Shown: positions 1-12,486, counted from the first letter of the stretch. The stretch: 64,000 nucleotides of DNA from Macrostomum hystrix (GCA_950097015.1 CATNEN010000001.1:12856001-12920000), one strand, 5' to 3'. Numbers and translations: made by a program. Notes: generated by a model not told the origin, from the letters alone.

Positions 1-709
1 CCCCGAACACTGAATTTGCAGACTCATTTCTCCTAGTTGCTCTGACAGAGTTCTACAGCGTAGACTGCCTTCTCTGTCTGGCCGGCGAGAATCAGAAGGC
101 ATCGGACGATTGGCTTGACCGGATTGCTCAAGCTCGGACTGCACTGCTGGCCCAGATGCAGCAGCAGCATCCTTCACCGGAGCCTCAGCCACCGCCGTCA
201 CTTCAGCCACAGATCAGTGTTGAACTGGTTCGCCTACGCAATCAGCACCAGCAGCAGCGGTCGACTTCAACAACAATCGCCATCACTAGCACTACCTTCA
301 GCGGCGGAGGTCAGCTGCACTATACACGAAGTAGCGGCGACATGGACTCGTTGCTAACGACAACAACGACCTCGACGACGACCCAGCAGCGCCAGACAAG
401 CGGCACGCACTATCATCATTACCAGCAGCGTCACACAACCCAAATAAGCTACAGCGAAGCAGCTCATTCTACTAGCATCCCATCAGCTCCAAGGAATAGC
501 CTAACCACCGCTGGTAGTACCGAGACCGTCACCGCAAATGCTACTACTACTAGTAGTCCGACTGCAAATAACTATTCAGCTACCGCAGTTGAAGTCCAGA
601 CGGTTGTCACAGACGAGGACACGAGAAATTCGTAAGTATGTAACATTAATAATTGAAATTTCAAAAAACATTGAAAAAAATTATAATACTACTTTCCAGA
701 AATGTCTAG
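1..709 (+). CDS. 3' end of an unrecognised Gln/Ser/Thr-rich protein (partial)
   Basis: A frame is open from the left edge (first full codon at 3) to a strong donor GTAAGT at 632. A short intron (632-699) ends in TTTCCAG, and a last mini-exon (700-709) adds Ser-Asn-Val and a TAG at 707-709. The visible N-terminal part looks globular (motif VALTEFYSVDCLLCLAGE, then DDWLDRIAQARTALLAQ). The rest is low-complexity Gln, Thr, Ser and Pro. With the intron removed the protein ends in RNSNV, which fits a class I PDZ ligand (S-x-V). If the intron is retained it ends after RNS. I do not recognise the family. The 5' part lies outside the window. Confidence 0.6.
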
Positions 710-2071
710 TACCAACTGATACTGATAAGCCAGTCCGGCGAGCAATGATTGGACAGCGATAAAACTTTGTGTAACTAACAATGCAACGTCTGTAATTGTG
801 TTCATATCAACTGTCGAATTATTGATATGACGGAAATCATTTTAATCTATATTCTGGATCGATCACTAAACAGAAGAAGGCATTTTTATCTACCCACTAG
901 CAAAATATTGACCCTACACATCTATAGAACAACTAGCTGTCTGACAGACAGGTAAATAATGCAAATATATTACCACATTATTCATTTAATAGCTAACAAG
1001 ACGTCATTATCTTAATTCTTCAGTGTAGTCTCCTAGAAGAAACTAAACAAATAAGAAAGAATCGATTTGCAAAGCATAATTATTCAATGCGACTTTCCAT
1101 TTTTGTTTCATTCAGCCGTTTGTTAATGTACACAAACGAACACTGGAGACAAAATCGGTTTTTCTATTACTCAGTGCCTTCTTTAATAGATGGAGTTGAG
1201 AACAACAAATGCCTCAATTAAGATACTACTCTTTAGTAGCATTATAAGTAGTAGCTATTATTGACAGGTCATTTGGTTAAATGGGCCGGGTTTGTTACAA
1301 TGAGACAAAAAATAAGCTTAGAAAATGTGAAGCAAAGGGTAGCTACAGTGGTAAACGAGACACTACAACTGGCTTGTCAGAAAATTGACCTATTATTAAA
1401 AAGGTAAGTTTTTTTGAAGGAGCAGAATAACAAGAATAAAAAACACAAGGACTAACAGCTATTTATAATGTTGCTTAGCTGCTCAGCATATAGCACTTAG
1501 TATCTGACAGGTGTCAGTGTGTCTAACAGCTTAACAGGTGGTACACCAGTGTGACTAACAGCTTAACAGGTAGTAAACCAGTGTGTCTAACAGTCTAACA
1601 GGTGGTACACCACTGTGTCTAACAGTCTAACAGGTGGTACACCACTGTGTCTAACAGTCTAACAGGTGGTACACAAGTAACTAAGAGTTTTTTTGTAAAA
1701 ATTCGGCCAGAAGTATTCTATAGAAGCAGCAAAGCAACGAAAATTGCGTTGAAACTGATGCCAAATTTAGTGCAAATAACTAATAAATGGAGTTGCTACA
1801 GGTAACCCAGAGAAATGAACAATCTAATTCACAGGTGACGGACAAACAAGAAATAACCAACTAATTCTCGACAGACACTGGTATTCAGATGGGCCATTGT
1901 TAAGGTGCGAAACATATAGCTTTGTAAATTGAATTTCGAACAAAAACTGATCATATAGCGAAACAATACAACAAACACGAGCGTCACTGTTAGGGAAATG
2001 TGCCTTCGGAGGCAACAAGGGGAACAAACATAAATTAACAAAAGCCAGCTTTGGGCTGTTAAAACTGAAAT
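710..2071. other. AT-rich intergenic stretch
   Basis: This lies between the convergent 3' ends of the left-edge gene and the FET gene. It should contain both 3' UTRs and polyadenylation signals. Apart from the minisatellite at 1518-1675 I see no gene; the short frames near 1830-2070 have no coding character. Confidence 0.5.
1518..1675. repeat. 32-bp minisatellite, about 5 copies
   Basis: Head-to-tail copies of a 32-bp unit whose core is GTCTAACAGGTGGTACACCA, with a few substitutions. The core TCTAACAGGT also occurs in the minisatellite inside the CFAP97 intron near 16 kb, so the two arrays may be related. Confidence 0.85.
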
Positions 2072-5000
2072 TCAATAAGGCGCAAACCGATTACCGCCAC
2101 CGCTACCGGCACCCCCGGCTACTCCACCGCCGCGTCCGCCGCCGCGGCCACCACCACCGCCGCCCTGCGGTGCGGCCACCAGTTCGGGATTCTCCGGCCT
2201 GGCCATGGAGCATCTGTTGCAGGACTCGCGCCAAGAATAATTGCGATTCCTGCAGCCCGGACAGATCCAATCCGGCTCGCCGGTGCGACCGCCGCCGCCG
2301 CCGCCGCCGCGACTCAGTTGCTGCAACCCGCCTCCGGTGCGACCGCCGCGCATTTTGCCACCGCCATTGCTGCTGTTGCTGTTGTTATTCATGGAATTGG
2401 AGCTGTAGCCGCTGCGACCACCAAGGCGCTGCTGCACCGAGCCCTGCTGCTGACCGCCTCCCTGCTGATTCTGGCCAGGCTGCATCAGCACTGGTCGCTC
2501 GGAATTCTTTCCTAGGCGAACTGTCAGGCCCTGCTGTCCGTTGAACATCTGGATGGCACTCTGGGCGCTGCTGGGTTCAACGTAGCTGACTAAAGCTCTG
2601 CCAGTGGGCTGGCCCTGCTGCTTGAAGATCCAGATCATCGGCATGCCGGACTTGTCGTTGACGCGAACCTGCGGAACACAGATCACATGGGTTGGTGTAT
2701 ATGGGATATTAGATACAATGGATAGTAGACTGAGAATCTTACCCCACCATGGATATTAGACTGAGAATCTCACCCCACCATGGATAGTAGACTGAGAATC
2801 TTACCCCACCATGGATATTAGACTGAGAATCTCACCCCACCATAGATAGTAGACTGAGAATCTCACCCCACCATGGATATTAGACTGAGAATCTCACCCC
2901 ACCATGGATAGTAGACTGAGAATCTCACCCCACCATGGATATTAGACTGAGAATCTCACCCCACCATGGATAGTAGACTGAGAATCCCACCCCACCATGG
3001 ATAGTAGACTGAGAATCTCACCCCACCATGGACAGTAGACTGAGAATCTCATCCCACCATGGACAGTAGACTGAGAATCTCACCCCACCATGGATAGTAG
3101 ACTGAGAATCTCATCCCACCATGGACAGTAGACTGAGAATCTCACCCCACCATGGATAGTAGACTGAGAATCTCATCCCACCATGGATAGTAGACTGAGA
3201 ATCTCACACCACCATGGATAGTAGACTGAGAATCTCACCCCACCATGGAGAGTAGACTGAGAATCTCACCCCACCATGGATAGTAGACTGAGAATCTCAC
3301 CCCACCATGGACAGTAGACTGAGAATCTCATCCCACCATGGACAGTAGACTGAGAATCTCACCCCACCATGGATAGTAGACTGAGAATCTCACACCACCA
3401 TGGATAGTAGACTGAGAATCTCACCCCACCATGGAGAGTAGACTGAGAATCTCACCCCACCATGGATAGTAGACTGTGAGACTGCGACTTCCCTCTCGAC
3501 AAAGACTCCTAGATTAAGAATGGCATCTTATTTTGTAACCCAGAAATTTGTAACGCACATAAAAAGTGGTCTCACCTGACCAGCATTCTGAAACTGGGCC
3601 AGCAGTAAATCGTGAGTACTCTGCTCAGGTGTTAGGCCTTCAATGAGAATTGTGTCCGGTCGTTCGGCGTCTGGGTCCATGTGTCCACCGCCGCCGCCGC
3701 CTTCGCCAAGTCGGCTGACGAAGTTGCTGCCGCCGCCTCCTTGACGCTGCTGTTGAATACTCTGACGAAGATCTGGATGTTCATGCAAAAAAGTACTTTA
3801 AGCACTTGACTCAACTAGAATTAAACGAAATTTAGTGCGAATTCAATCATTTAAGGTAATCTCACGACGGGACAAAGAGTTTTGTGTTAAATAGACAATT
3901 TGCACTTATTTTACTAAAAAACTTTTTAAGGCTTATAAAAACTATGTCCACGTTTAACTGTTAAATTTAAATTAAAATAAGCAATTTTAAAAGCAATTTT
4001 AGCACTCTAGAAATCAGTAACGGCTTTTTAGTCGAAAATTACACTAATTTTTTTCTGACAACAAAATCTGTTCGTCAATAAGGTTTTAAACTCGATTTTA
4101 AAGTAAAACAATTGTGTTTCTTTTTTTAAACAAGACACAAATCTGACTAAAAACTGGCTAAAAGAAAAAATTTTGTTTTCAAACCAACACACACTAAATA
4201 ATAAGACCCAGTATTCAATATATACTGCAAAATTTGTTAATACTTTGTCGTTTTGTTGGTCCGACAGGCCAAAGACATAATAATATTTTCAAATGGTTTT
4301 TAAACAAATATTAAAATTTACGTTACTTCGCTTACTAGCAGTAGCTACTAACACCCCTTTAAAAAAATTCGGCTGCTTCATCGGCGGGTTTTTGTGCAAA
4401 ATAGGAGTGGAATCTACCAAAATCCCCCCTATCTAGCAAGAGTAAAAGAAACCACCCAGGAAGCAGCCGATGTGATCGTAAATTGTGCGGAAACCGCCGA
4501 AGAATCACCCGAACCAGTGGCCCATGGGACAACCAGAGAATTCTTTACGGTCGATTCCTCGGCGGTTTCTGAGCATGGAATCTCACGAACTGGAGGATTC
4601 TTCGGTTAATTTCCATTTCGCCACCAAGAAGCAACGAGAAACCGCCCAGTTGGGCAGATTCCAAGCATGGAATGCTCGGATCAATCATCCGACTGGTCTG
4701 TTTCCAGCGTTCGGCTGTTTCTTTTTCTGGAAACACCGCAGATTCACCCAAAGAAACATCCCAATTCTTTAACGGGACTATTTGGGTAAAAAGGGATTGC
4801 AATGACACAAAATCACAGGTCCCACAGATGTACAGCTATATAGGCACTCCTTGCAAAATTTCAAATCCAGCAAATGTTGATACAGAAGTACACAGCTACA
4901 TCAACTGACGCAACTGCCAATGGGACTGAGACTCGAACTCCCGACCTCTCACGATCAGAAGTTTAAATAAGTCTATCATAAAACTTGTATACAATTTTTT

Positions 5001-8000
5001 AAAGTTTTTAGAAGCCAGAGAAATGTTTAGCACTGGCCAAAGACACTGTCAAGTTGCGGGACCAATATCTTGATATAAGTAGCAAATCACGCAAACGTAA
5101 ATTAAGAAAAAAATGACAAAAAATAGCTTGAAAGACTCACCGCCAGCTTGCATTCCGGCACCTGAACCGCCACGACCACCGCTGAGTTTTGTGTTTTTGG
5201 TTATAAAAATAAACAGAGTTGAATAATTTGTTGAAAAGCGCGCGGGTTCATACAGAGTGAATGTGTTTTTTGTTTTAAATAAAAGTTTCCTCGTTGCACT
5301 CACTTCCACGGGAATACATAAAGTTTACAATTTAAATGCTATCATATTGCTATGTTCGTGCAAATCTTGTTATTAATAATAAGTAGGAATAATAGTCATA
5401 TTGGTCTAAAAATACCATAATAGGTGGCTAACTATAGACAAACACACTTACCCGCAGAATAACAAATCACAAATCTAAGCCACCAACACAACAAAAAACT
5501 GCACATTGCACCAACAATGCTTCGATAAATTGATTCTGTCAAACAAGCATTGATGTGCAGTTTATTGTTTAATTATAAAATCATACAAACTGGCTTGGAT
5601 CTGTTCACTATTAGAATACATGCTAACAAAGCAGACAATATAAGTGAAATATTTATTAAAATACATTTCACTTACAATAATAATAATATGATTACACCTG
5701 CCCTAATTGTGTCAGATGTGCAGCCGACAGCACAGCCGCAGCTATTGCGCGGCGCATCTGAAGGCTGCGTAAGGCTGTTCAGTCCATGGACTGAACAGAC
5801 CCACATAATTATCCCAGCTAATGCTGGTTTTCTATTTAACAGCTGGGTGAACTGAAGCAACGCAGAGTTAAGTGGCCTTGCTAACGAACACAAATATGTT
5901 CCAGTGGAGTCTGAATCGAATTGAGTTACAATAATAAGCAGAACAGATGGAGAGAGATTTAATGCTGTAGCTGCGGAGATACGGAATAACAAATAACAAA
6001 GACTGAATTAGAAACTAGTTTATATATAAAGTCAGAGTAAAGAAAACTGATGAAAAAAATCTCACGAAAAATCAACAATAAAATAAAAAGCAACTACAAA
6101 GAAAAAAAAGAAAAGAAATATAAATAATTTTTTCATTTTTTTTTAGACACTGTGACAAACAAAACAGTTTTTTAAAGATGCAATTAACTGCAAAAAATTA
6201 GCTGTGACGATAGCAAGTCATGCATTTTTGTCAGTCTTAAATTCCATCGTTTTAACTTTTGGCAAGCTGTTGTACTTCAAATTGTTGGCGAAAGCCCAGA
6301 AACAAAACTGACAAAACGACCCTAGTTGAAAGTTGATTGAAATACCAGAAATACCCTATTGATAAACGACAATTAATAACTCGACCAACCAACGAAAATC
6401 CTAAGCGATAGAAAGATGATAAAAAACATCCCAAAGTGAAACAAAAAACACGAAACAAAACGGAAAAGGTACCTATGAATACTGTCATGACAACTTCGAT
6501 AAGGAACAGTTTAATATTTTATAATTAGTTGACAGCCAAAATATGGCTAAATTGTGAAAAAAAGCCAATGCTAAAATAGACCCATATATAGGAGACACTC
6601 CGAAATAAAATAGACTTTCAAAGCACCATTAAAATCAATTGTGCTAAAGAGAAGTGCTAAAACTTATAGTTTTGTGATATGTAAAAAATCACTTGATCGA
6701 AAAATTAACTTACAACTGACAAAACCCGAAAATATTATAAATCAGTGGACTCTAGATTTGAAAAATATACATAAACAGCGATATAACAAATAAGATAGAA
6801 TTTTAGAATGAAGACAAGCTGAAGAAGAGATTATAGTTAGATAATCATACAAAAGAAATATACCTTAAGGCAGTAGCAGACAATACTACTTACCGACTCG
6901 ACGGCATATTAGTCGTATTGAACGATCGCATTCCGCCCCTAGCCGAAGGTGAAGCAGCTGCTGCAGCTGCGGCTGCAACGGCAGCGGCTGCGGCTGGATT
7001 GGCTCGCAGCTGCTGGTGCTGAACAGCCGCGGCGGCCGCCTGCAGTCGATGCTGATCGAACTGATGCTGACTAGCTGCGCCTCCTAGCATAGCGGCTGCC
7101 ATGTGATGGTGCTGGTGACCAGCCGCTGCTGCTGCCATCATAGCTGCTGCTGGCATGGCTCCGGCCTGATGAGGCGGAGGCGGCGGCGGTGGCTGATTCC
7201 ACTGCAGACCCATGGCCTGGGCATTGTAGGCAGCCTAGTTTGCATAGTGCATTTAAGTGTCGAATAAGTGTTCGATTTATTCGACTAAATGCAGAGTTAA
7301 GTATCCTGCTAAAGGACACAAATTGTTTTAGTGGAGTTGGGAATCGAACGCCCGATCTTCGAGTTGTAGGTCCGACGCTGGGTCTAACCACTGGACTAGA
7401 ATCACTATCTTACAAACAAGCTGCATAAAAACTTACGTGAAAGTCGAGACCGGCTGCTGAGCCTTGATTAGCAGCAGCCGCCGCGGCGGCGGCAGCAGCG
7501 GCAGCCATCTGCTGCTGGCCAGCCAGATGACTGGGCACACCCTGGTGATGGCCGTGAGCTGCGGCCGCAGATGATGGCGGCTGTTGAGGTCCGCCAGCTC
7601 CAACCTGATGCTGCTGCTGCTGCATGGCGGCCACGGAATAGGCGGACATTGGCGATTGGAACTGGGCCTGCACCCCGGCGCCTTGGCCGCCGTGGGCGGC
7701 GGCAGCTGCAGCTGCGGCGGCGGCGGCTGCAGCGGCGCCACCGGGTTGAACAGGCGGCACACCCTGTGGAGCGCCAACTAGATGCTGCTGCTGATGCTGA
7801 CCGTAGCTCATCTGGCCAGATGCGTCGTATCCAGTGTAGCCTTTGGAATAGTTTAAATATTGAATAACATCATATTCTCTAATAGATATTTGATTTTCTG
7901 TGCAAAGCTTTGGTGTCACCTTCGAGTTCGGGTAAACATGATAACCGAAAATTCGCTTTGTCCTACATCATCATCCGATGGGTCTTTCTGTCGAAATGGG

Positions 8001-11000
8001 CTGATGGTCTGAAACCTTCTTTTGCGGGTCTTTAATCTAATAGAAAACCGAAAAATTGCTTAGGGTTACAGGTAGTAACTAAAAGACAATTTCGGGCCAT
8101 TTCTCTTCTTCAAGTGTAATTAATACACCTACCCCGATTTAGCCTTAGCCAGATGTGCACCCCACAGCACAGACAGCTATTCGGGAATCGAACCCCCGAT
8201 CATTAGACCGTGCTTCCGACGCTCCAACCGCTAGGCTAACAACTCTAACAAGTAAAATATAAGTAAGAGTTATCATTATAGGCTCTAACCTTGAGAAACA
8301 TTGGGCGCCTGAGAATAAGACACCTGGCCAACTTGTGGAGTACCTTGAGCACTTTGTGCATTCGGATTAGACACAGCATTTGAACCGCTAGCAGCTGCGG
8401 CAGCCACTGCCTGATTGTAATCATAGCCCTGGCCATAGTAGGCTTGCGACTGTGGAAGTTTTAACAAACAAAACTTATGCAAAGACAGTATAATTTAAAG
8501 TGATTTATCAGCAATTACAGCAATTGTTACTTACCTGATCATAGCCTGCAAACTGTGGCTGGGCATACTGGGCATATTGAAAGCTGCAACAATAGTTATT
8601 TTAACATTTAGTGTAGATAATATAAAATGGAATTATGGTTAAGGTGCCAAATTTATGACTTACTTTGCTGCTGGTGCTTGCCCAGCTTGAGCAGCCACAG
8701 CAGAAGCCATTGGTTGCTGATATTGGAAGCCTGGAAGAATTAGTCCTGAACATTATTTATGTAACAACTTTAAAACAAAAAAATGTTTAAAAAGTTCATT
8801 TTGAATCTAAAGGCTGTGTTTCTTATTATTTTTAATAGATTACAGTTACATAGAAAAACAAAAAGGGTAGTATTATTTAAATTACAAAAACTAATACCTA
8901 ATTGGTGTTTATTGTTAAAACATAATTGGTTATACTCTATATACTATGATAAATGATACTTTAAGTATTTAAGTAGGCATTTATTCTTTTTAATGTTTGA
9001 ATTTAAAGCTTGGGAGTGCATGAAACAAAGTTAGAACAAGAAACGTTATGTGAAAAAAACATTCAAAATGAGTAACTCCAGAGAAGCAATTGCGTGGTTT
9101 CTTGTCTTTTTATCTGCCACTATCTTGTCTACTATTAACTTGTCTTTAAAAGAAAATTCATACAAAACTTTTCTGTCATATGAACAATTGAAACAAAAAA
9201 TATTTTATGGCTTTAATTGTCACAAAATAAAATATTTCATTGAAAATAATGTAAATGCAATGCAAATTAAATTTTAATCACATGCTTTTGTGTCGGTCAC
9301 TTTAGCCTGCAGAACATGTCAACAAGATTTTACTTATTTTAAAGGCTTGTTCACATAAACATCAAACCAAATGCTATATACAAATTATTCATAATTTTAT
9401 AAATTTTATTTGCCCACAGGTAAGTCAACTTATCTGTTGGTACATAAGATAGTGGCAGAGAAAGAGACTTAAACCCTATTTGCATTTGAGTACAGCTACT
9501 ATTTCAGTATTTTAAATACTTTAAAAAAAGTAAGTTCACAGCTTTTCCTAATCAATAACAGTCATTTTAGTTAGGATATTCACAACTAAAATTACAAATT
9601 ATGTTGTATTGCTAATGGTCCCAGGTCATTTTGGTGACAGAATTGGTTAGTTTGGTGACAACTATTTTTGCACCTAAATATGCTGAGAAAACAGCCTTTC
9701 ACAATCCAGCAGCTGCTTAAAGCCTGCACTCGCCTTGTCAATCCAAAACTTGAAAAAAGATTATTATACACATTTAATTAGGAATGAATAACTATGAAAC
9801 TATTGACTAAACTAATTAAATAATTTAATAATTTAACTCATTTAAAGTAAAACCCTGACTTAATCTAAGCAATGCAGCTTCTTATTAATACTTTTAGCAT
9901 TATTTAATTAATATTTTATATATGTGCATAGTTAAAATGGAAGGCTTTTTTAGCATATTTAGGTGCAAAAATAGTTGTTACCAATCTGACCAATTGTGTC
10001 ACTGAAATGACTTGAGTTGTCACTGAAATGACTGTCACCAAAATGTCTTGTCACCGAAATGACCTGGGACCTTGCTAATTAGCTATATCCATAGCTAACT
10101 TTTTGGCTACCTATCTTATTACTAAGTTAAAATGATATAGCATACTCCAAAGAAAGAGTACAGAGCAAACATTTTAAGGATGTTTATCTTGTCATTTGTG
10201 ATTTAAGTCAGGATAGTCATTTTGTCTAATGGATAACCTTTAATATTTGTGCACCAATTATCTTTATTACAAAATGCTAATACAATATATTAGGGTAATG
10301 TATCATCAACCGAACAGTGTATCTTCAAAACCGAACAAGAATTTTGACTTCTTTCTTGGTCTTGTGCAAGACAGAAACAAGCTATTGTGTTTCACAGAAC
10401 AACTAATTTGAAAGTTGAAGAAATTATCTACAAGCTGAGGCATGATGTGCAATGGAGCATTATGAGGAAAGAAAGATATTTATGTTTCAGTAGAAATTTT
10501 TATTGCAAAAGCATACTTTTAACAACATTTTTTCAATATGTACTTTAGACAAAGATTGTATGTGGTTGCTTGCCAATTAAATGACCATAAATGTAGTTAT
10601 TTATAGAGCATGAAAAATGCCTTCAAATTACATAATTCATGATAGTTAACTCCTTAAAATAAGATTAAACCACTCACTCAAATTTTAAAACCAAACATCA
10701 AATTCTATGTTTGGTTTGAAGATACATGAAAATCATTGTTCGGTTCTAGAAAAAAAGCAGGAATAAGTTTTTTTCTATTTGATAAAATAGCAAAAGCAGA
10801 TACTTTTTAGAAACATGTAACTGTTTTCTATAACTTGGCTTTTGATTTATGATCATATCTTTAAAAGAAAATCTGTAGCTTAGGTTTGAAGTTAAAAAAA
10901 TACACATTCTTGTTTGGTTGATGATACATTACCCTAGTATAACTAATAACTTTGCCTGAAAATTTATGAAATCTCTAAATATACATTGTTTACCTTAAGT

Positions 11001-11538
11001 TAGTTATAGCTACTCTTAAGCTTCTGTTTATTTTTTTTAAATCTATTAAAGTTAGGAACTCATGCCAATGTCAAAGCAAACAGCTCAAAATGTATTACAA
11101 GACAGTTACACAAAAACAGTATAGCTAGGTATATTAATTTATATGTATAATCACATCTAAAAAATATTGTTTACAGTCTTATTAAGGTGTCTAAACGTTT
11201 ACAGCTTGTTTTTAGCAGGAAAAAATGACATTTAAATTTTATAATTTGATAAAATTACATATTAAAGACTAAAAACTGGACCTAAGCCACGGCTAAGGCC
11301 TAACCCTAATTGAGCCAAACATACAGCTTGCTTTACACCATAGTCCTCGCTGTAGAGCGTTGCATGGTGCATCGCTTGCATGATGCACTGGAGGATGCTA
11401 CACGTAACCCAAAAGTGAAGGCACTTTTTACTAAGAACACAAAGAATCTCTAATATCACTATTAGATAGAGCTTTGGCTAAGTATACCAGACTATAAACG
11501 TCAGAAAATGGTGATTTACCTTGATTAGCTGACATCAT
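2072..11538 (-). CDS. FET-family RNA-binding protein (FUS/EWS/TAF15, cabeza-like)
   Basis: Nine coding exons join in phase: 11520-11538, 8664-8730, 8535-8583, 8290-8449, 7437-7840, 6894-7234, 5141-5181, 3576-3772, 2072-2668 (624 aa). The first five exons and the sixth encode a low-complexity prion-like region rich in Gln, Tyr, Ala and Gly, with motifs such as YYGQGYDYNQ and long poly-Ala runs. An RGG-type linker follows, then one RRM split by an intron (DTILIEGL ... GRALVSYVEP). Next come Gly-rich sequence and a RanBP2-type zinc finger, C-x2-C-x10-C-x2-C with the DW and SWR signatures. The C terminus is Arg/Gly-rich and ends NRFAPY; a terminal Pro-Tyr is the hallmark of the FET nuclear import signal. 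Family members bind RNA, form condensates and act in transcription and splicing. The ATG of exon 1 (ATGATGTCAGCTAATCAAG) sits directly before a donor. All other junctions are consensus except a GTTAGA donor after exon 4. Confidence 0.92.
2718..3476. repeat. 31-bp minisatellite, about 24 copies, in the last FET intron
   Basis: Tandem 31-bp units (core ATGGATAGTAGACTGAGAAT, then CTCACCCCACC) fill most of the 907-bp intron that separates the two RRM-coding exons. Units differ at a few positions (GATAGT, GATATT, GACAGT, GAGAGT), and the variants occur in alternating blocks, as expected from repeated unequal exchange. Confidence 0.95.
4350..4880. other. Intronic block with a short inverted repeat
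   Basis: Within the FET intron at 3773-5140, GAAACCGCCGA near 4489 is mirrored by TCGGCGGTTTC near 4559, and related CCGCC/GAAACC motifs recur to about 4720. This could be the core of a decayed inverted-repeat element, but I cannot find matching termini or a target duplication. The frames across it are not supported as genes. Confidence 0.3.
4893..4965 (-). mobile_element. tRNA-like SINE head fragment
   Basis: On the minus strand GGGAGTTCGAGTCTCAGTCC matches a pol III B box in tRNA-like context. No complete tRNA fold is evident, so a SINE fragment is likelier than a tRNA gene. Confidence 0.45.
5680..5935 (-). mobile_element. SINE-A copy, head degraded
   Basis: It shares with the full copy at 30665-30985 the body motif CAGTCCATGGACTGAACAG, the AGCTGCGGCTGTGCTGTCGG block and an (ATT)n tail, all in reverse orientation. 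The tRNA-like head near 5910 is decayed. It lies in a FET intron. Confidence 0.75.
7238..7408 (-). mobile_element. SINE-A head and partial body
   Basis: Reverse-orientation tRNA-like head with A box (AGTGGTTAGACCCAGCGTCG) and B box (GCGTTCGATTCCC), then the AGTTAAGTATCCTGC segment of the SINE-A body. It ends about 4 bp from the acceptor of FET exon 6, so it may have supplied part of the 3' splice region. Confidence 0.75.
8122..8245 (-). mobile_element. Short tRNA-derived SINE variant
   Basis: Reverse-orientation head with A box (AGCGGTTGGAGCGTCGG) and B box (GGGGTTCGATTCCC), followed directly by a GCTGTCTGTGCTGTGGGGTGC block that resembles the SINE-A 3' part. The middle of SINE-A is missing. 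It lies in a FET intron. Confidence 0.7.
9609..10079. mobile_element. MITE-1 with terminal inverted repeats and 8-bp target duplication
   Basis: The 455-bp element (9617-10071) begins GGTCCCAGGTCATTTTGGTGAC and ends with its near-perfect inverse. It is flanked on both sides by TTGCTAAT (9609-9616 and 10072-10079). Inner subterminal repeats of GTCACCAAAATG type follow the ends. An 8-bp duplication is typical of hAT-like insertion. No transposase frame is present, so it is non-autonomous. It lies in FET intron 1. Confidence 0.9.
10291..10936. mobile_element. MITE-2 with TA target duplication
   Basis: The 642-bp element (10293-10934) has ends GGGTAATGTATCATCAACC and the inverse, flanked by TA on both sides, as for Tc1/mariner-type insertion. 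Inner copies of GTATCTTCAAAACCGAACAA appear inverted near 10715. There is no coding potential. It lies in FET intron 1. Confidence 0.85.
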
Positions 11539-12001
11539 CTTGCTTGTTAAGAAGATACTAAACGGTTATTGAAGAGACGGTATGAATTTAAAAAAGGTTG
11601 GCGATCAAATCTAAGTTTAGAGTCGCAGACAGCGCTTTTAAGTCTATCACGTAGAGAAAAAACGTATTTTGAGAATTTTAAACTTCCGCTAAAAAGGTTG
11701 GTCAGAGTAATATACTAGAATAGTGTATTACAACTACGTAAGTTACGACTTAACTGAAACAGGAAAATATTTTTGTGCTGTGCCGTAGATACATGCGGCT
11801 AAGTAATCTCTAATCTTCAGTACAACTTTATATGACGCTCTGCTTAGCTGCTAGCTGCTTAGTGGCCTTTGAAAGAAAGTTATTGAAAACGGAAATGAAA
11901 ATTGAAGGCAATAATTAACTTGACCTAAAAAGAAACTGATATCGTCGAAATAATGATTTGCCAAAAAATATCGCTCGTGGTTTTAAAAGATCCCCCAGAT
12001 G

Positions 12002-12486
12002 AGATCCCCAGGTTACAATCACTTGGGCGACAAATCACTTTGTCGACAGTCACTTTGGCGACAAGTCATTTTGGCGAATGACTTCGGCGACAAGTTTTGA
12101 TCACTTAGGCGACAATGATCACTCGTTGGACCATTTAATTACATAAATGTATTAACGTCAGTAGTATTTTGAAAGTTTTATATATAACGAGTGGAATTCT
12201 TCCTCCGGAGGAATTCTCAATTCTCAATTAGAATTTTAGCTCAAATGGCAGCCAGTTTAGTAAGCACATTCTTCTCCGCCTTCAGTGAGGGGCCCGCCAA
12301 GTTTATTAATTTAATTTTAAGCCAGCCCAACTCTGCCCCAGCCCATTGTACGCACTTCAATACTTTGATCAAGTCGCCTAGTGATCAAAACTTTTGTCGC
12401 CGAAGTAAATTCGCCGAAATTACTTGTCGCCAAAATGACTGTCACCGAAGTGACTTGTCGCCAAAGTGATCGGTACCCAGATCCCC
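12002..12486. mobile_element. MITE-3 with 8-bp target duplication
   Basis: The 469-bp element (12010-12478) has ends AGGTTACAATCAC and the inverse of GGGTACCGATCAC, followed by over 100 bp of subterminal TTTGGCGACAAGTCA repeats in inverted orientation. It is flanked by perfect AGATCCCC copies (12002-12009, 12479-12486). It shares the 8-bp duplication and the style of its subterminal repeats with MITE-1. It sits between the divergent FET and CFAP97 genes. Confidence 0.88.

Noticed and set aside
9050-9277. 75-residue frame in FET intron 1
   Set aside because: AT-driven open frame without splice sites or domain signal.
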